Of a stretch of 32,772 nt of DNA, positions 7,864-15,433 are shown piece by piece. Made by a program: the position numbers and the translations under genes. Numbering within the stretch: the stretch's first letter is position 1; the number at the start of each line of letters is the position of its first letter. The notes under the pieces are model-generated. The model made no database searches and was not told the origin of the DNA. It saw nothing but the letters and a program-made list of their open reading frames with translations. This stretch comes from an uncultured Collinsella sp. (GTDB lineage: Bacteria > Actinomycetota > Coriobacteriia > Coriobacteriales > Coriobacteriaceae), in the NCBI GenBank assembly GCA_902496375.1, contig CABVAS010000004.1, forward strand, positions 1-32,772, in the 5' to 3' direction.

Positions 7864-8991
7864 ATGGCCCCCGCTCAGGCAAGCCTGCTGGCCAAGCTCG
7901 ACACCCAAGAGCGCGTTCGCGATTTTTTGACCAACGCCGTCGCCAGCGGCCGCGCATCGCACGCCTACCTGTTTTTGGGCGCTCCCGGTGCCGGCAAGCT
8001 CGATGCCGCATGGGCGCTCGCCCAGGCCTTCCTGTGCGAGCAGGACGGCTGCGGAGCATGCGACAGCTGCGTACGCGTTGCTCGGCATACGCATCCTGAC
8101 GTGCACTATTACACGCCCGAGAGCGCCACAGGCTACCTCATTGCCCAGACCCGCGAGCTGCTCGATGACGTGCCGCTGGCGCCCATCCGTGCCAAGGCCA
8201 AGGTCTACATCATCGATCGTGCCGAGCAACTGCGCGCTAACACCGCCAACGCGCTGCTCAAGACACTCGAGGAGCCGCCCGAGGGCGTTATGTTCATCTT
8301 GTTGGGCACCTCGGCAGACGTGATGTTGCCCACCATCGTGAGCCGCTGTCAGTGCGTGCCGTTTCGGCTGGTGTCGCCCACCGTGGCCGCGCAGGCCGTG
8401 AGCCGCGCGACGGGTCAGGATCTCGCGCGTTGCCGCATGGCGGTCGCCGTGGCGGGAAGCCCCACACGCGGCATCGAGTTCCTTAAGAGTGCCGAGCGCC
8501 AGGATGCTCGCCGCCAAATGGTCCGCGCCATCGATTCGCTCATCGCTGCCGACGAGGCTGATGTGCTCAGCCGCGCCAAGTCGCTCATCGTCGCCGTTAA
8601 GGCGCCGCTCGCCGAGGTCAAGTCCACACAGGAAAAGGTGCTCGAGCAAAACGCCGACTACCTGTCGCGTGGAGCATTGAAGCAGCTTGAGGACCGCAAC
8701 AAGCGCGAACTCAACGCGCGCGAGCGTTCGGGTATCATGGAAGCGCTGGCGAGCGCGCGGACGCTCATGCGCGACGTGCTGCTGACACTTCAGGACGAGG
8801 CGGCCGACGTCGTGAACGAAGACGTGCGCGACACGATCGGGCGGCTTGCCGCCGCGACGAATGTTGCGGGTGCCACCCGGGCGCTCGAGGCGGTCGCGAC
8901 CGCCGAGCGCAACATCGCCAGAAACGTTACTCCCCAGCTGGCCATCGAGGTCATGCTGTTCGATATCAGGAAGGCACTGAAATGCCGTTAG
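7864..8991 (+). CDS. holB: DNA polymerase III delta' subunit
   Basis: Clamp-loader subunit of the replicative polymerase. ATG 7864 is chosen because AAGGAGG (7847-7853) lies upstream; an in-frame start 39 bases earlier would overlap tmk. The 375-residue protein has an AAA+ Walker A-like loop GAPGAGKL (39-46) in which the usual Thr/Ser after Lys is Leu, so ATP hydrolysis is doubtful, as is known for delta' in some bacteria. A zinc module with C58, C63, C66 and C69 is followed by HPDVH, and NALLKTLEEPP and SRCQ are family motifs. The last 10 bases overlap the next gene. Confidence 0.93.
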   Translation: MAPAQASLLAKLDTQERVRDFLTNAVASGRASHAYLFLGAPGAGKLDAAWALAQAFLCEQDGCGACDSCVRVARHTHPDVHYYTPESATGYLIAQTRELLDDVPLAPIRAKAKVYIIDRAEQLRANTANALLKTLEEPPEGVMFILLGTSADVMLPTIVSRCQCVPFRLVSPTVAAQAVSRATGQDLARCRMAVAVAGSPTRGIEFLKSAERQDARRQMVRAIDSLIAADEADVLSRAKSLIVAVKAPLAEVKSTQEKVLEQNADYLSRGALKQLEDRNKRELNARERSGIMEALASARTLMRDVLLTLQDEAADVVNEDVRDTIGRLAAATNVAGATRALEAVATAERNIARNVTPQLAIEVMLFDIRKALKCR

Positions 8992-10676
8992 TCGTACCCG
9001 TTAAGTTTACCTACGCCTCGCGCGACCTGTGGTTTGATCCGCAGGATCTGGATATCCTCGAGGCCGATTATGCCATTTGCTCCACCGAGCGCGGAACCGA
9101 GATCGGCCTGGTCACGGCCGATCCCTTCGAGGTGCCGCAAGATGAGATCGGCCAGCCGCTCAAGCCCGTGCTGCGCGTGGCGAGCGACATCGACCTGCAG
9201 CTTGCCGACGACCTGGCCATCCAGGGCGACGAGGCCATGGTCGATTTCCGTCGTCTGGTCAAAGAGCTCGACCTCGAGATGAAGCCGGTCGGCGTCGAGT
9301 ACCTGTTTGGCGGCGAGAAGGCTGTGTTCTACTTTGCGGCCGAGGAGCGCGTCGATTTCCGTCAGCTCGTCAAGGACCTGTCCTCGACGCTGCACATTCG
9401 TGTCGACATGCGCCAGATCGGCGTGCGCGACGAGACCCGCCTGGTGGGCGGCTATGCCCAGTGCGGCCAGGAGCTCTGCTGCACGCGCTTTGGCGGACAG
9501 TTTGAGCCGGTTTCGATCCGCATGGCAAAGGAGCAGGACCTGCCGCTCAACTCGTCCAAGATTAGTGGCGTCTGCGGCCGCCTGATGTGCTGCCTGCGCT
9601 ACGAGTTCGAGGCGTACAAGGACTTTAAGAGCCGCGCGCCCAAAAAGAAGACGCTTATCGATACGCCGCTTGGCAAGGCGCGCATCCAGGAATATGACAC
9701 GCCGCGTGAGCAGCTGGTGCTGCGCCTGGAGAACGGCAAAGTCTTTAAGGTCAACCTGGCCGATATGACGTGCTCGGAGGGTTGCAAAAAGAAGGCCGCC
9801 GAGCAGGGCTGCAACTGCCGCCCCGACTGCGTGACGCGCGACGTGCTCGAGCGCATCGAGTTGCCCGAGATGCGTCTGGCGCTCATGGAACTCGATCGCG
9901 AAAACGGCGTCGACGTGGGCGATGGCCTGTCGAGCGCCGATCGTCTGGCCGGCACATCGATGCCCAAGCGCCGTCGTCGCGATGCCGAATCCGATGCTCG
10001 CACCGCTCAGGGCCAGGGCGAGGGCCGTGGCCGTGGAAAGGGCCGCGGCAAGGCCGAGGCGCCCGAGACCGAGGGAGCAGCCGATGGCCGTCGCCGCCGC
10101 AAGCGCACGGCGTCCGTCGACAATGGCGAGGCCGCGGGTAAGAACGCTTCCCGCGAGCGCGAGGCTCAGCAGCCCCAGCAGCAAAATCGCGGCGGTGGCA
10201 TGAACCCCACGCGCCGTCGTCGCCGTCACCTGTCGAGCGAGGAGCGCGAGGACGCCTTCCGCGCCGCAGCTGCTCGCGAGGCCGGTGCCGCTCCCAAGGG
10301 CGCCTCGGCCTCCGACGCGCCTGCCGACAAGGCTGGCAAGCCGCGTGGCGAGGAGGAGCGCGCGTCACGTCCGCGTCGTCGCCATTCCTCGGGCGCGCAG
10401 CAGAAACCCTCGATTCCTTCTGTGGCCGATCAGGTTTCGGATGGCGAAGTCAAGGTCACGCGCCGTCGCCCCGGCGATGGCGGAGGAGCTGCCGCCAAGG
10501 CTTCGCACGGCGGCGCTCGCGACGAGTGCGAACCGCGTGAGGATCGCGGCGGCGAGGGCTCGACCGACCAGGGTCAAAAGCGTCGCCGTCGCCGTCGCTC
10601 CCGCAAGCCGCGCCAGGACGGTGGCGAAGGCTCGACCCGCACCTCGTCCGTACCGCAACCGCCTGCCGGCGAATAA
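8982..10676 (+). CDS. PSP1-domain (RicT/YaaT-like) protein with long basic low-complexity tail
   Basis: Residues 1 to about 290 are a PSP1 domain with the cysteine motifs CGQELCC (161-167) and CGRLMCC (198-204). In B. subtilis RicT (YaaT) such cysteines help bind Fe-S clusters in a complex that stimulates RNase Y. A further cysteine group (C264, C268, C277, C279, C283) follows. From about residue 325 to 564 the protein is a low-complexity tail rich in Arg, Gly, Ala and Glu, with several RRRR runs (RRRRRDAE-like, RRRKRT, RRRRRRSRK), suggestive of nucleic-acid binding. Family members are usually about 270-450 residues, so this one is long. The ATG overlaps holB by 10 bases, so the genes are coupled. 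Confidence 0.9.
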   Translation: MPLVVPVKFTYASRDLWFDPQDLDILEADYAICSTERGTEIGLVTADPFEVPQDEIGQPLKPVLRVASDIDLQLADDLAIQGDEAMVDFRRLVKELDLEMKPVGVEYLFGGEKAVFYFAAEERVDFRQLVKDLSSTLHIRVDMRQIGVRDETRLVGGYAQCGQELCCTRFGGQFEPVSIRMAKEQDLPLNSSKISGVCGRLMCCLRYEFEAYKDFKSRAPKKKTLIDTPLGKARIQEYDTPREQLVLRLENGKVFKVNLADMTCSEGCKKKAAEQGCNCRPDCVTRDVLERIELPEMRLALMELDRENGVDVGDGLSSADRLAGTSMPKRRRRDAESDARTAQGQGEGRGRGKGRGKAEAPETEGAADGRRRRKRTASVDNGEAAGKNASREREAQQPQQQNRGGGMNPTRRRRRHLSSEEREDAFRAAAAREAGAAPKGASASDAPADKAGKPRGEEERASRPRRRHSSGAQQKPSIPSVADQVSDGEVKVTRRRPGDGGGAAAKASHGGARDECEPREDRGGEGSTDQGQKRRRRRRSRKPRQDGGEGSTRTSSVPQPPAGE

Positions 10677-10720
10677 CGTCCGTAAGCGGATGTAACCCGC
10701 CTGACCCCAGCACCTCTGGG

Positions 10721-10774
10721 TATCATGGCTCTACACCGACAACCCTCCCTTCGCCTTCGCGTAGGGAGGGTTGT
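10721..10774 (+). promoter_or_regulatory. comF leader: -10 box plus hairpin that buries the ribosome-binding site
   Basis: TATCAT (10721-10726) would start transcription near 10733. The first transcribed bases form a perfect 12-bp stem, ACAACCCTCCCT (10739-10750) with AGGGAGGGTTGT (10763-10774). The right arm contains the GGGAGGG ribosome-binding site of comF (ATG 10778). The left arm is thus an anti-Shine-Dalgarno sequence. It lacks a T run, which argues against a simple terminator of the upstream gene. The -35 is not clear. Confidence 0.55.
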
Positions 10775-10777
10775 GTC

Positions 10778-11584
10778 ATGAAGAGACATCTGAACGTATT
10801 GACTCGCTTGCAGGGCGCAGGCGTCCTACCGTTTGCGGACGAATTGCTACCGCTTGCCGAGCACGTGACATACGAGGCGCTCGAGGCGTTGTCGCCCACG
10901 CGATGCGCCGGCTGCGAGCGCTCCGGTGCGCTGATCTGCCAGGATTGTCTGGCATCGCTCGCGCTCATCGACCCGTGCCATAGCTGCATCCGATGTGGTG
11001 CCCCGTTTGGGGATTTGCTGTGCACCGAGTGCTCGGTCGAGAGCGCGTCTTCGGCAATGGCCGAGGCGCTCGATCGCTGTCTGGCGTGTGCCGTCTACGC
11101 ACATCCGCTGCCGCGCATCATCAAGGCGTACAAGGATGCGGGCGAGCGCCGTCTGGCACCGTATCTGGCGGAGCTATTCTACGACACCGTCTTGCATGCC
11201 CAGGCGGCAGCCCCCGATCGCTACGGCGGTGTGCTGTCCGGTGCGGACGCGGTGGTGTTTGTGCCCGCGACTGCGGCGGCGTTTCGGCGGCGTGGATTCG
11301 ACCATATGGAAGCAATTGCGCGCTCGTTTTGCGATCTTTCGGGTGTCCCGTTGCTGGACGCCCTGGTCAAATACGGTCATGGTGACCAGCGAGAGCTCGG
11401 CCGCGATGAGCGCCGGGAGCATGCCCGGGGCGTGTACGAGACGGTCGAGGATGTGCGCGGCCGCCGTCTGCTGCTCATCGATGATGTCATTACCACGGGC
11501 GCGACCATGGCAGCAGCCTCGGCGGAGCTCAAACGTGCCGGTGCCGCGGCCGTCGATGGCCTCGCTATCGCACGCGTTTGGTAG
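10778..11584 (+). CDS. comF: ComF family protein (phosphoribosyltransferase-like)
   Basis: The 268-residue protein has an N-terminal zinc-binding part with C43-x2-C46, C54-x2-C57, C70-x2-C73 and C82-x2-C85, and a C-terminal type I phosphoribosyltransferase fold. The PRPP loop is LLLIDDVITTGAT (231-243), and VPATAAAFRRRGFDH is the usual ComF VP...RGF segment. ComF is a cytoplasmic protein needed for DNA uptake in naturally competent bacteria, where it assists handling of incoming single strands; in many genomes, as here, it occurs away from other com genes, so a competence role is not shown. GGGAGGG precedes the ATG inside a hairpin. Confidence 0.9.
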   Translation: MKRHLNVLTRLQGAGVLPFADELLPLAEHVTYEALEALSPTRCAGCERSGALICQDCLASLALIDPCHSCIRCGAPFGDLLCTECSVESASSAMAEALDRCLACAVYAHPLPRIIKAYKDAGERRLAPYLAELFYDTVLHAQAAAPDRYGGVLSGADAVVFVPATAAAFRRRGFDHMEAIARSFCDLSGVPLLDALVKYGHGDQRELGRDERREHARGVYETVEDVRGRRLLLIDDVITTGATMAAASAELKRAGAAAVDGLAIARVW

Positions 11585-11594
11585 GGGTGGTTTT

Positions 11595-12707
11595 GTGGCA
11601 GTGAAGATAGCGCGACGCATCGAGCCGACAAGCGAGCAACTGGCGGCCTCTGTAATCCTGACTGGCGCCTCGGCGCTGCGCATGATGCGCGCCGAGCGCC
11701 GACAAATGGGTTACATCAGTTGGAGGGACCTCGCTCCCGATGAAGAGTGCCGTGTGCTGCGCGCATCGTCGCCCTCGGCCGAGGACATCTATCTTCCCGA
11801 TTTGGTGAGGATCGGGGTCGTGAGTGGCGAGGTTCAAGAAGACCTGTGCCTACTGGTGGGGTCTGCAAAGCAGCGTCGCCGCATGCCTGGTGCAAGCTGG
11901 TCCGTTTGTTCTACAGGCCTGCCGGACGCTTCGATTTTGGAGGTGGAGCCGGGGGTGTACAGCTTGTCTCCCGAGGCCCTCTGTGCCGCCGTTGCGCGCG
12001 AAGTCGGCTGTATCCAGGCATTTGCCCTGGCCCAGGAGCTGTGCTCCAAGATTTCGCTGAGCGATCGCGGGCAGTATTTGCCTCCCTACAGCTCGCCTAC
12101 CGTGAACAGGCTTGCAAAGGATAAGGACCAGCCGTCAGATGTGGGCTACTTTGAGGTAGAGCCAGTGCTGACGCCCGATCGCCTGGCAGATTACCTTGCG
12201 GCATGCAAGGGGAGCGCGGCCAAGCAGCTGCGGCGGCTGTGCCCCTTTCTGTCGGAAAACCTGCGCTCACCCATGGAATGCATCATGCTTGCCATGTTTT
12301 CGCTTCCGTTTTCCTATGGCGGATTTGCCTGCGGTCCCTTTAAGACCGACCACAAGATCGAGTTCAACGACCGAGCGCAGGCGATCTCGGGGATGCCGTA
12401 TGCGGTTTGCGATGCCCATCAGGAAGCAGCCCGGTTTGACCTGGAATACAACGGTGAGCAGGGCTATTCGTCTCGCGGCGGGCGCATTCACGATGAAAAA
12501 CGCAATACGGGTTTGGCGTCCATGGGAATCGAGGTCGCGACGGTCAACAACGAGATGCTCTGCGACATGGAAGCGATGGAAGCGCTCGCATGGCGCATCC
12601 ACCAGCGTATGGGTAAACGATATCAGAATCGTGTAGAGGCTCGTCGAAAGAGGCAAGATGCTCTGCTGAATACGCTCCGAGCGTGCTTTGGGCTCAAGCC
12701 GGCGTAA
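11595..12707 (+). CDS. Orphan protein with a DUF559/Vsr-like nuclease motif
   Basis: The frame is open from far upstream, but that part lies over comF; I place the start at GTG 11595, after GGGGTGG and 10 bases past comF. This gives 370 residues. The middle has no motif I recognise. Near the C-terminus, D282-x-E284 (RFDLEYNGEQGY) followed by H299-D-E-K-R (IHDEKRNTGLASMGIEV) has the spacing of the DUF559/very-short-patch repair endonuclease fold, in which a D/E strand is followed by HxxDxxRxxxLxxxG. The final helix is basic (RVEARRKRQ). The invariant Lys of PD-(D/E)XK enzymes is not seen, as is normal in DUF559. Similar single genes in related gut bacteria are annotated hypothetical. A large hairpin element follows within 30 bases. 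Confidence 0.65.
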   Translation: MAVKIARRIEPTSEQLAASVILTGASALRMMRAERRQMGYISWRDLAPDEECRVLRASSPSAEDIYLPDLVRIGVVSGEVQEDLCLLVGSAKQRRRMPGASWSVCSTGLPDASILEVEPGVYSLSPEALCAAVAREVGCIQAFALAQELCSKISLSDRGQYLPPYSSPTVNRLAKDKDQPSDVGYFEVEPVLTPDRLADYLAACKGSAAKQLRRLCPFLSENLRSPMECIMLAMFSLPFSYGGFACGPFKTDHKIEFNDRAQAISGMPYAVCDAHQEAARFDLEYNGEQGYSSRGGRIHDEKRNTGLASMGIEVATVNNEMLCDMEAMEALAWRIHQRMGKRYQNRVEARRKRQDALLNTLRACFGLKPA

Positions 12708-12737
12708 AACTATGGCTTTATAGGGGGTCTGTTTATA

Positions 12738-12964
12738 TGCCATGTGCAAAAAACGGCAAATATGAGTACTGTTACTAGATTAGTGACAGCAAAAATAAAG
12801 AAACTTGGGCCGAAAAACTGGATTCAGCGAAGAGATAATAAACGAATGTGGAATATCTTGGCGCCAAGCGGGCTGTGCGGAACTCAAAAAGGGCTCGTGG
12901 GGCGGAAATACGCTGCTACTAAATTGGTAGCAGTACTCATATTTGCCGTTTTTTGCACACGGCA
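12738..12964. repeat. 227-bp element with long terminal inverted repeats (MITE-like or long-hairpin RNA)
   Basis: The outer 34 bases at each end (12738-12771 and 12931-12964) are inverted copies with one mismatch, 28 of them in a perfect run starting GTGCAAAAAACGGC. Pairing continues inward to 12790/12912 with 13 Watson-Crick pairs, 4 G-U pairs and 2 mismatches, a stem of 53 positions around a 121-base loop. Base composition is AT-rich compared with its surroundings. Open frames through it only read the repeat arms. No target-site duplication and no transposase is visible. Confidence 0.8.
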
Positions 12965-12978
12965 CCCTGAGACGGGTG

Positions 12979-13010
12979 GCCCGGAGCTCCCCGTGGGGGG
13001 AGCTCCGGGC
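12979..13010 (+). terminator. Very stable GC hairpin, terminator-like without a T run
   Basis: GCCCGGAGCTCCCC (12979-12992) pairs perfectly with GGGGAGCTCCGGGC (12997-13010) over a 4-base GTGG loop, a 14-bp stem. The sequence after it (TTCATGG) has no T tract on either strand, so termination is only a guess. Confidence 0.5.
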
Positions 13011-13081
13011 TTCATGGGGGCACGAATGACCCGCCCCGACCTGCGAAATCTGTGCTCGCGATGCGAATAACGTCCCTAACC

Positions 13082-13110
13082 TTAAACTATAGCTTGAACT
13101 TAGCTATAAT
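13082..13110 (+). promoter_or_regulatory. Consensus promoter
   Basis: TTAAAC (13082-13087), a 17-base spacer and a perfect TATAAT (13105-13110). It is 330 bases upstream of the nearest real start codon, so it must serve a separate RNA or a long leader. Confidence 0.65.
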
Positions 13111-13117
13111 GCCCTAC

Positions 13118-13268
13118 GTTCCTGCCAGGCTGTGGTTGCGGACGGACGAAATGCCCATCCTAGTCCAAGACAGACGCGGTCAAAGGGATCCACGTAAGCG
13201 ACCGCGTGCGCGCGGCGCGATCATGGCGCGTCCTAGATGTAAGCCGCACCGTCCGTTCTACTTTCTTT
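13118..13268 (+). ncRNA. Candidate structured RNA or leader of unknown type
   Basis: Starting about 7 bases after the TATAAT, the sequence can fold into nested helices. The outer helix is 13140-13148 with 13250-13258 (GGACGGACG / CGTCCGTTC, one G-U pair). Inside it, CATCCTAG (13156-13163) pairs with CTAGATG (13233-13239) with one bulge; then ACGCGGTC (13174-13181) pairs perfectly with GACCGCGT (13200-13207), and a small CGCG hairpin lies at 13216-13230. A U-rich stretch TTCTACTTTCTTT (13256-13268) follows the outer helix. The remaining 13269-13441 is also foldable and precedes the lipoprotein start. No riboswitch, 6S or tmRNA consensus was recognised. Confidence 0.35.
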
Positions 13269-13441
13269 GGGGCAATACCGCCTCGCGGGCGAGCGGGCCA
13301 GTCGTGAAGGTGGCTGCGGCCTCCCGAGCAAACGCCCCGGTGCGCAAGTGTGGGGTCAAATACCAGGTCAGCTGGTGGGAACAACCCGATATTCCGTGCA
13401 GGGCACGGATTGTATACGACACAGAAGGCAGGGTAGTGGAC

Positions 13442-14452
13442 ATGGTGAGGGGCAGCTTGATGCATGCGGCTCGGTTAGGTGCTGGGACCGCGGCGGTCAT
13501 TGCCGTTTTGGGCCTGAGTGGATGTGCGTTCAATCCACTGTCCACGTTCACGACGCCCACGATCGACCAGATTGAGCGCGAGACCGTTACCCCCACGGTA
13601 TCGGACGATGCCCTGGTCACGCCGGGAACCCTGACGGTCGCCCTCGATACTTCCGATGCCCCGCAAGCCATGCAGGATGCCGACGGAAACCTCACGGGCT
13701 ATGCGGTCGATGCCGCTCGTGCCCTTGCATGCCGCATGGGTCTCAAAGTCGCCTTTGTCGATGCGTCCTCGGCCGATTCCGCGCTCAGCGATAAAAAGGC
13801 CGACATCTTTATTGGCGACGCCAGGTCTACGGACGGCGATATCAGCTCACTTGGCACCTGTCTGTACGACGCCCCCGCCGTATTCGGCAAGAGCAGTGAC
13901 GGCGAGTCGCTGAGCGTTTCCACCGAAACGCTTAACACCGCTACCCTGGGCGTTCAGACCTCCTCAGCCTCGCAGGAAGCGCTTGCCAAGCAGAGCATCA
14001 CGGCCAACCAAAAGACCTTCTCCAACATCAACGAGTGCTTCGAGGCACTCGAGTCGGGCGAGGTCGATTACGTGATCTGTGATTCCACGGCCGGTGGTTA
14101 CCTCGCGCGCCTGATGAGTCAGATCTCCTATGTCGGCACGCTCGAGGCACCCTCCACGCTTGGCGTCGCAGGCCTTAGCTCTAACGATGAGCTGTGCCGT
14201 GCCGTGAGTGATGCCCTCGACGGCATCACGGTCGACGGCACGCTCGAGGCGGTCCACTGCGTCTGGTATGGCCAAATGCCCTATGACCTTACCGCCAAGA
14301 CTGTTTCGGGGGCCAATGTGCAGGCATCCGACTCCACGTCCAACGAGACCGAGTCCTCCGATGGCGACGCCTCTGATAACAACGGCGACAGTCCGTCGTC
14401 TAGCCAGGAGGGCGCCATCACCGACGATGACATCAACAAGCTCAATAGCTAG
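13442..14452 (+). CDS. Solute-binding lipoprotein, SBP family 3 (amino-acid type)
   Basis: A secreted lipid-anchored binding protein. The signal peptide runs to the lipobox LSGC with Cys28 as the lipidated residue when ATG 13442 is used; ATG 13460 (MHAARLG), with GAGGGG before it, is an equally good start. The body (LTVALDTSDAPQAMQDADGNLTGYAVDAARALACRMGLKVAF) has the typical periplasmic-binding-protein family 3 pattern of an N-terminal strand, a GYAVD segment and the later EALESGEVDYVICD segment. The last 45 residues are a Ser/Asp/Asn-rich tail. No permease or ATPase gene is adjacent, so it is an orphan binding protein or a sensor. Length is 336 residues. Confidence 0.8.
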   Translation: MVRGSLMHAARLGAGTAAVIAVLGLSGCAFNPLSTFTTPTIDQIERETVTPTVSDDALVTPGTLTVALDTSDAPQAMQDADGNLTGYAVDAARALACRMGLKVAFVDASSADSALSDKKADIFIGDARSTDGDISSLGTCLYDAPAVFGKSSDGESLSVSTETLNTATLGVQTSSASQEALAKQSITANQKTFSNINECFEALESGEVDYVICDSTAGGYLARLMSQISYVGTLEAPSTLGVAGLSSNDELCRAVSDALDGITVDGTLEAVHCVWYGQMPYDLTAKTVSGANVQASDSTSNETESSDGDASDNNGDSPSSSQEGAITDDDINKLNS

Positions 14453-14518
14453 TTATTGGTAGGGGTGGCGTCTGCCATACACCGAACAAGGCGCTTCTTC
14501 ACGGTTTCAACACGCATG

Positions 14519-14558
14519 GCCGGGTCTCCCAAATAGGGGAGCCTGGCTTTTCTATTTT
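14519..14558 (+). terminator. Intrinsic terminator of the lipoprotein gene
   Basis: GCCGGGTCTCCC (14519-14530) pairs with GGGGAGCCTGGC (14536-14547) with three wobble pairs and one mismatch, followed by TTTTCTATTTT. Confidence 0.75.
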
Positions 14559-14769
14559 GGTAAAACTAGCAGGTCAAAGCTAATTTCCAGGAGAAAAATT
14601 AACTCCGTCGACGCCTTCCTATAGCGCACTTTGTCACGGAAAAGTGCGAGACTTCGGTATGCGGTATCAAGCAGTCGTTATTCGGGTCTTTGGGAATTCG
14701 CGTGATTAAATGCACGGCAATGGGTACATAGCCAGTACAGTAAGTCCCCGAGGCAGATTGGAGCCACGT
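14559..14769. other. Intergenic region before hpf
   Basis: Together with the preceding terminator this makes a 317-base gap without a gene. It holds one clear dyad, CGCACTTT (14625-14632) with AAAGTGCG (14641-14648) over an 8-base spacer, which may be an operator or a leader hairpin for hpf. No convincing promoter pair was found. Confidence 0.5.
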
Positions 14770-15354
14770 ATGGATATCAAGGTTTCTGGACGCAAGACGA
14801 CGGTAACCGATGCTCTGCGTGCGCATGTGGATGAGAAAATCGGCGAGGCGCTCAAGGTTTTCGACATCGAGCCCATGACAGTCGACGTCGTGCTTCGTTA
14901 TGAGAAGAACCCCTCGAACCCCAACCCGGCAATCGTCGAGGTCACGGTTCGTGCCCGCGGTTCGGTGATTCGCGTTGCCGAGCACGGCGCAGATATGTAT
15001 GCTGCCATCGACCTCTCCGCCGATAAGGTTACCCGCCAGCTGCGCAAGTTCAAGACCAAGGTCGTGGACAACCGCCAGGGTGGTGCCAGCGCCGCGGATG
15101 TCGCACCGGTCGAGCGCGTCGAGGATCTGGCCGACCTGCTGCTGCCCGAGGAGGAGGACGACCTGCTCGTCCGCGAGAAGGTTATTGACGTCACCCCGAT
15201 GACCGAGGAACAGGCGCTGGTGCAGACCGATCTGCTGGGTCACGACTTCTACGTGTTTGAGAACGCGACGACCGGTCTCATCAATGTGGTGTATCACCGT
15301 AAGAATGGTGGATATGGCATCATCAAGCCCCGCATCGAAACACTTGACGAGTAA
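14770..15354 (+). CDS. hpf: Ribosome hibernation promoting factor, long form
   Basis: Binds the 30S subunit and drives 100S ribosome dimer formation in stationary phase. I use ATG 14770 (MDIKVSGRKTTVTDALRAHV) with GGAG five bases upstream; an upstream in-frame ATG would add 20 unrelated residues. Residues 1-100 are the S30AE domain. A short linker leads to the C-terminal dimerisation domain, seen as DFYVFENATTGLINVVYHRK and GYGIIKPRI near the end. The length of 194 residues matches the long HPF type of Gram-positive bacteria. A single gene with its own terminator. Confidence 0.95.
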   Translation: MDIKVSGRKTTVTDALRAHVDEKIGEALKVFDIEPMTVDVVLRYEKNPSNPNPAIVEVTVRARGSVIRVAEHGADMYAAIDLSADKVTRQLRKFKTKVVDNRQGGASAADVAPVERVEDLADLLLPEEEDDLLVREKVIDVTPMTEEQALVQTDLLGHDFYVFENATTGLINVVYHRKNGGYGIIKPRIETLDE

Positions 15355-15358
15355 AATA

Positions 15359-15380
15359 CGTTAACTTGCATGAGTTAACG
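15359..15380. other. Dyad symmetry between hpf and degV
   Basis: CGTTAACT (15359-15366) and AGTTAACG (15373-15380) form a perfect 8-bp dyad with a 6-base spacer directly before the terminator. It may be an operator or a small hairpin. Confidence 0.4.
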
Positions 15381-15383
15381 GTT

Positions 15384-15415
15384 GGCGGCCATCCCATGCG
15401 GGTGGCCGCCTTTTT
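15384..15415 (+). terminator. Intrinsic terminator of hpf
   Basis: GGCGGCCA (15384-15391) pairs with TGGCCGCC (15403-15410), extended inward by CCC/GGG, and is followed by TTTTT. Confidence 0.9.
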
Positions 15416-15433
15416 ACGTAAGGAGTCGCTTTG

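Noticed and set aside
8988..10229. A 413-codon minus-strand frame opposite the PSP1 gene
   Set aside because: It lies antisense to a clear conserved protein, and its product is Ala/Leu/His-rich with no domain.
12744..13070. Small frames on both strands through the 227-bp element (61 and 108 codons)
   Set aside because: They read the inverted-repeat arms and a GC hairpin, and no ribosome-binding site or domain is seen; I list the stretch as a repeat.
13269..13440. 6S RNA, because AGCGGGCCAGTC resembles a piece of E. coli 6S
   Set aside because: The match is 12 bases only, and the rest does not form the 6S closing stem and central bubble.
13052..13441. N-terminal extension of the binding lipoprotein back to 13052
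   Set aside because: The lipoprotein signal peptide must be at the N-terminus; the upstream frame crosses the TATAAT promoter and is Arg-rich without a domain.
13118..13441. T-box or cobalamin riboswitch
   Set aside because: The T-box AGGGTGGNACCGCG and the B12-box consensus are absent.
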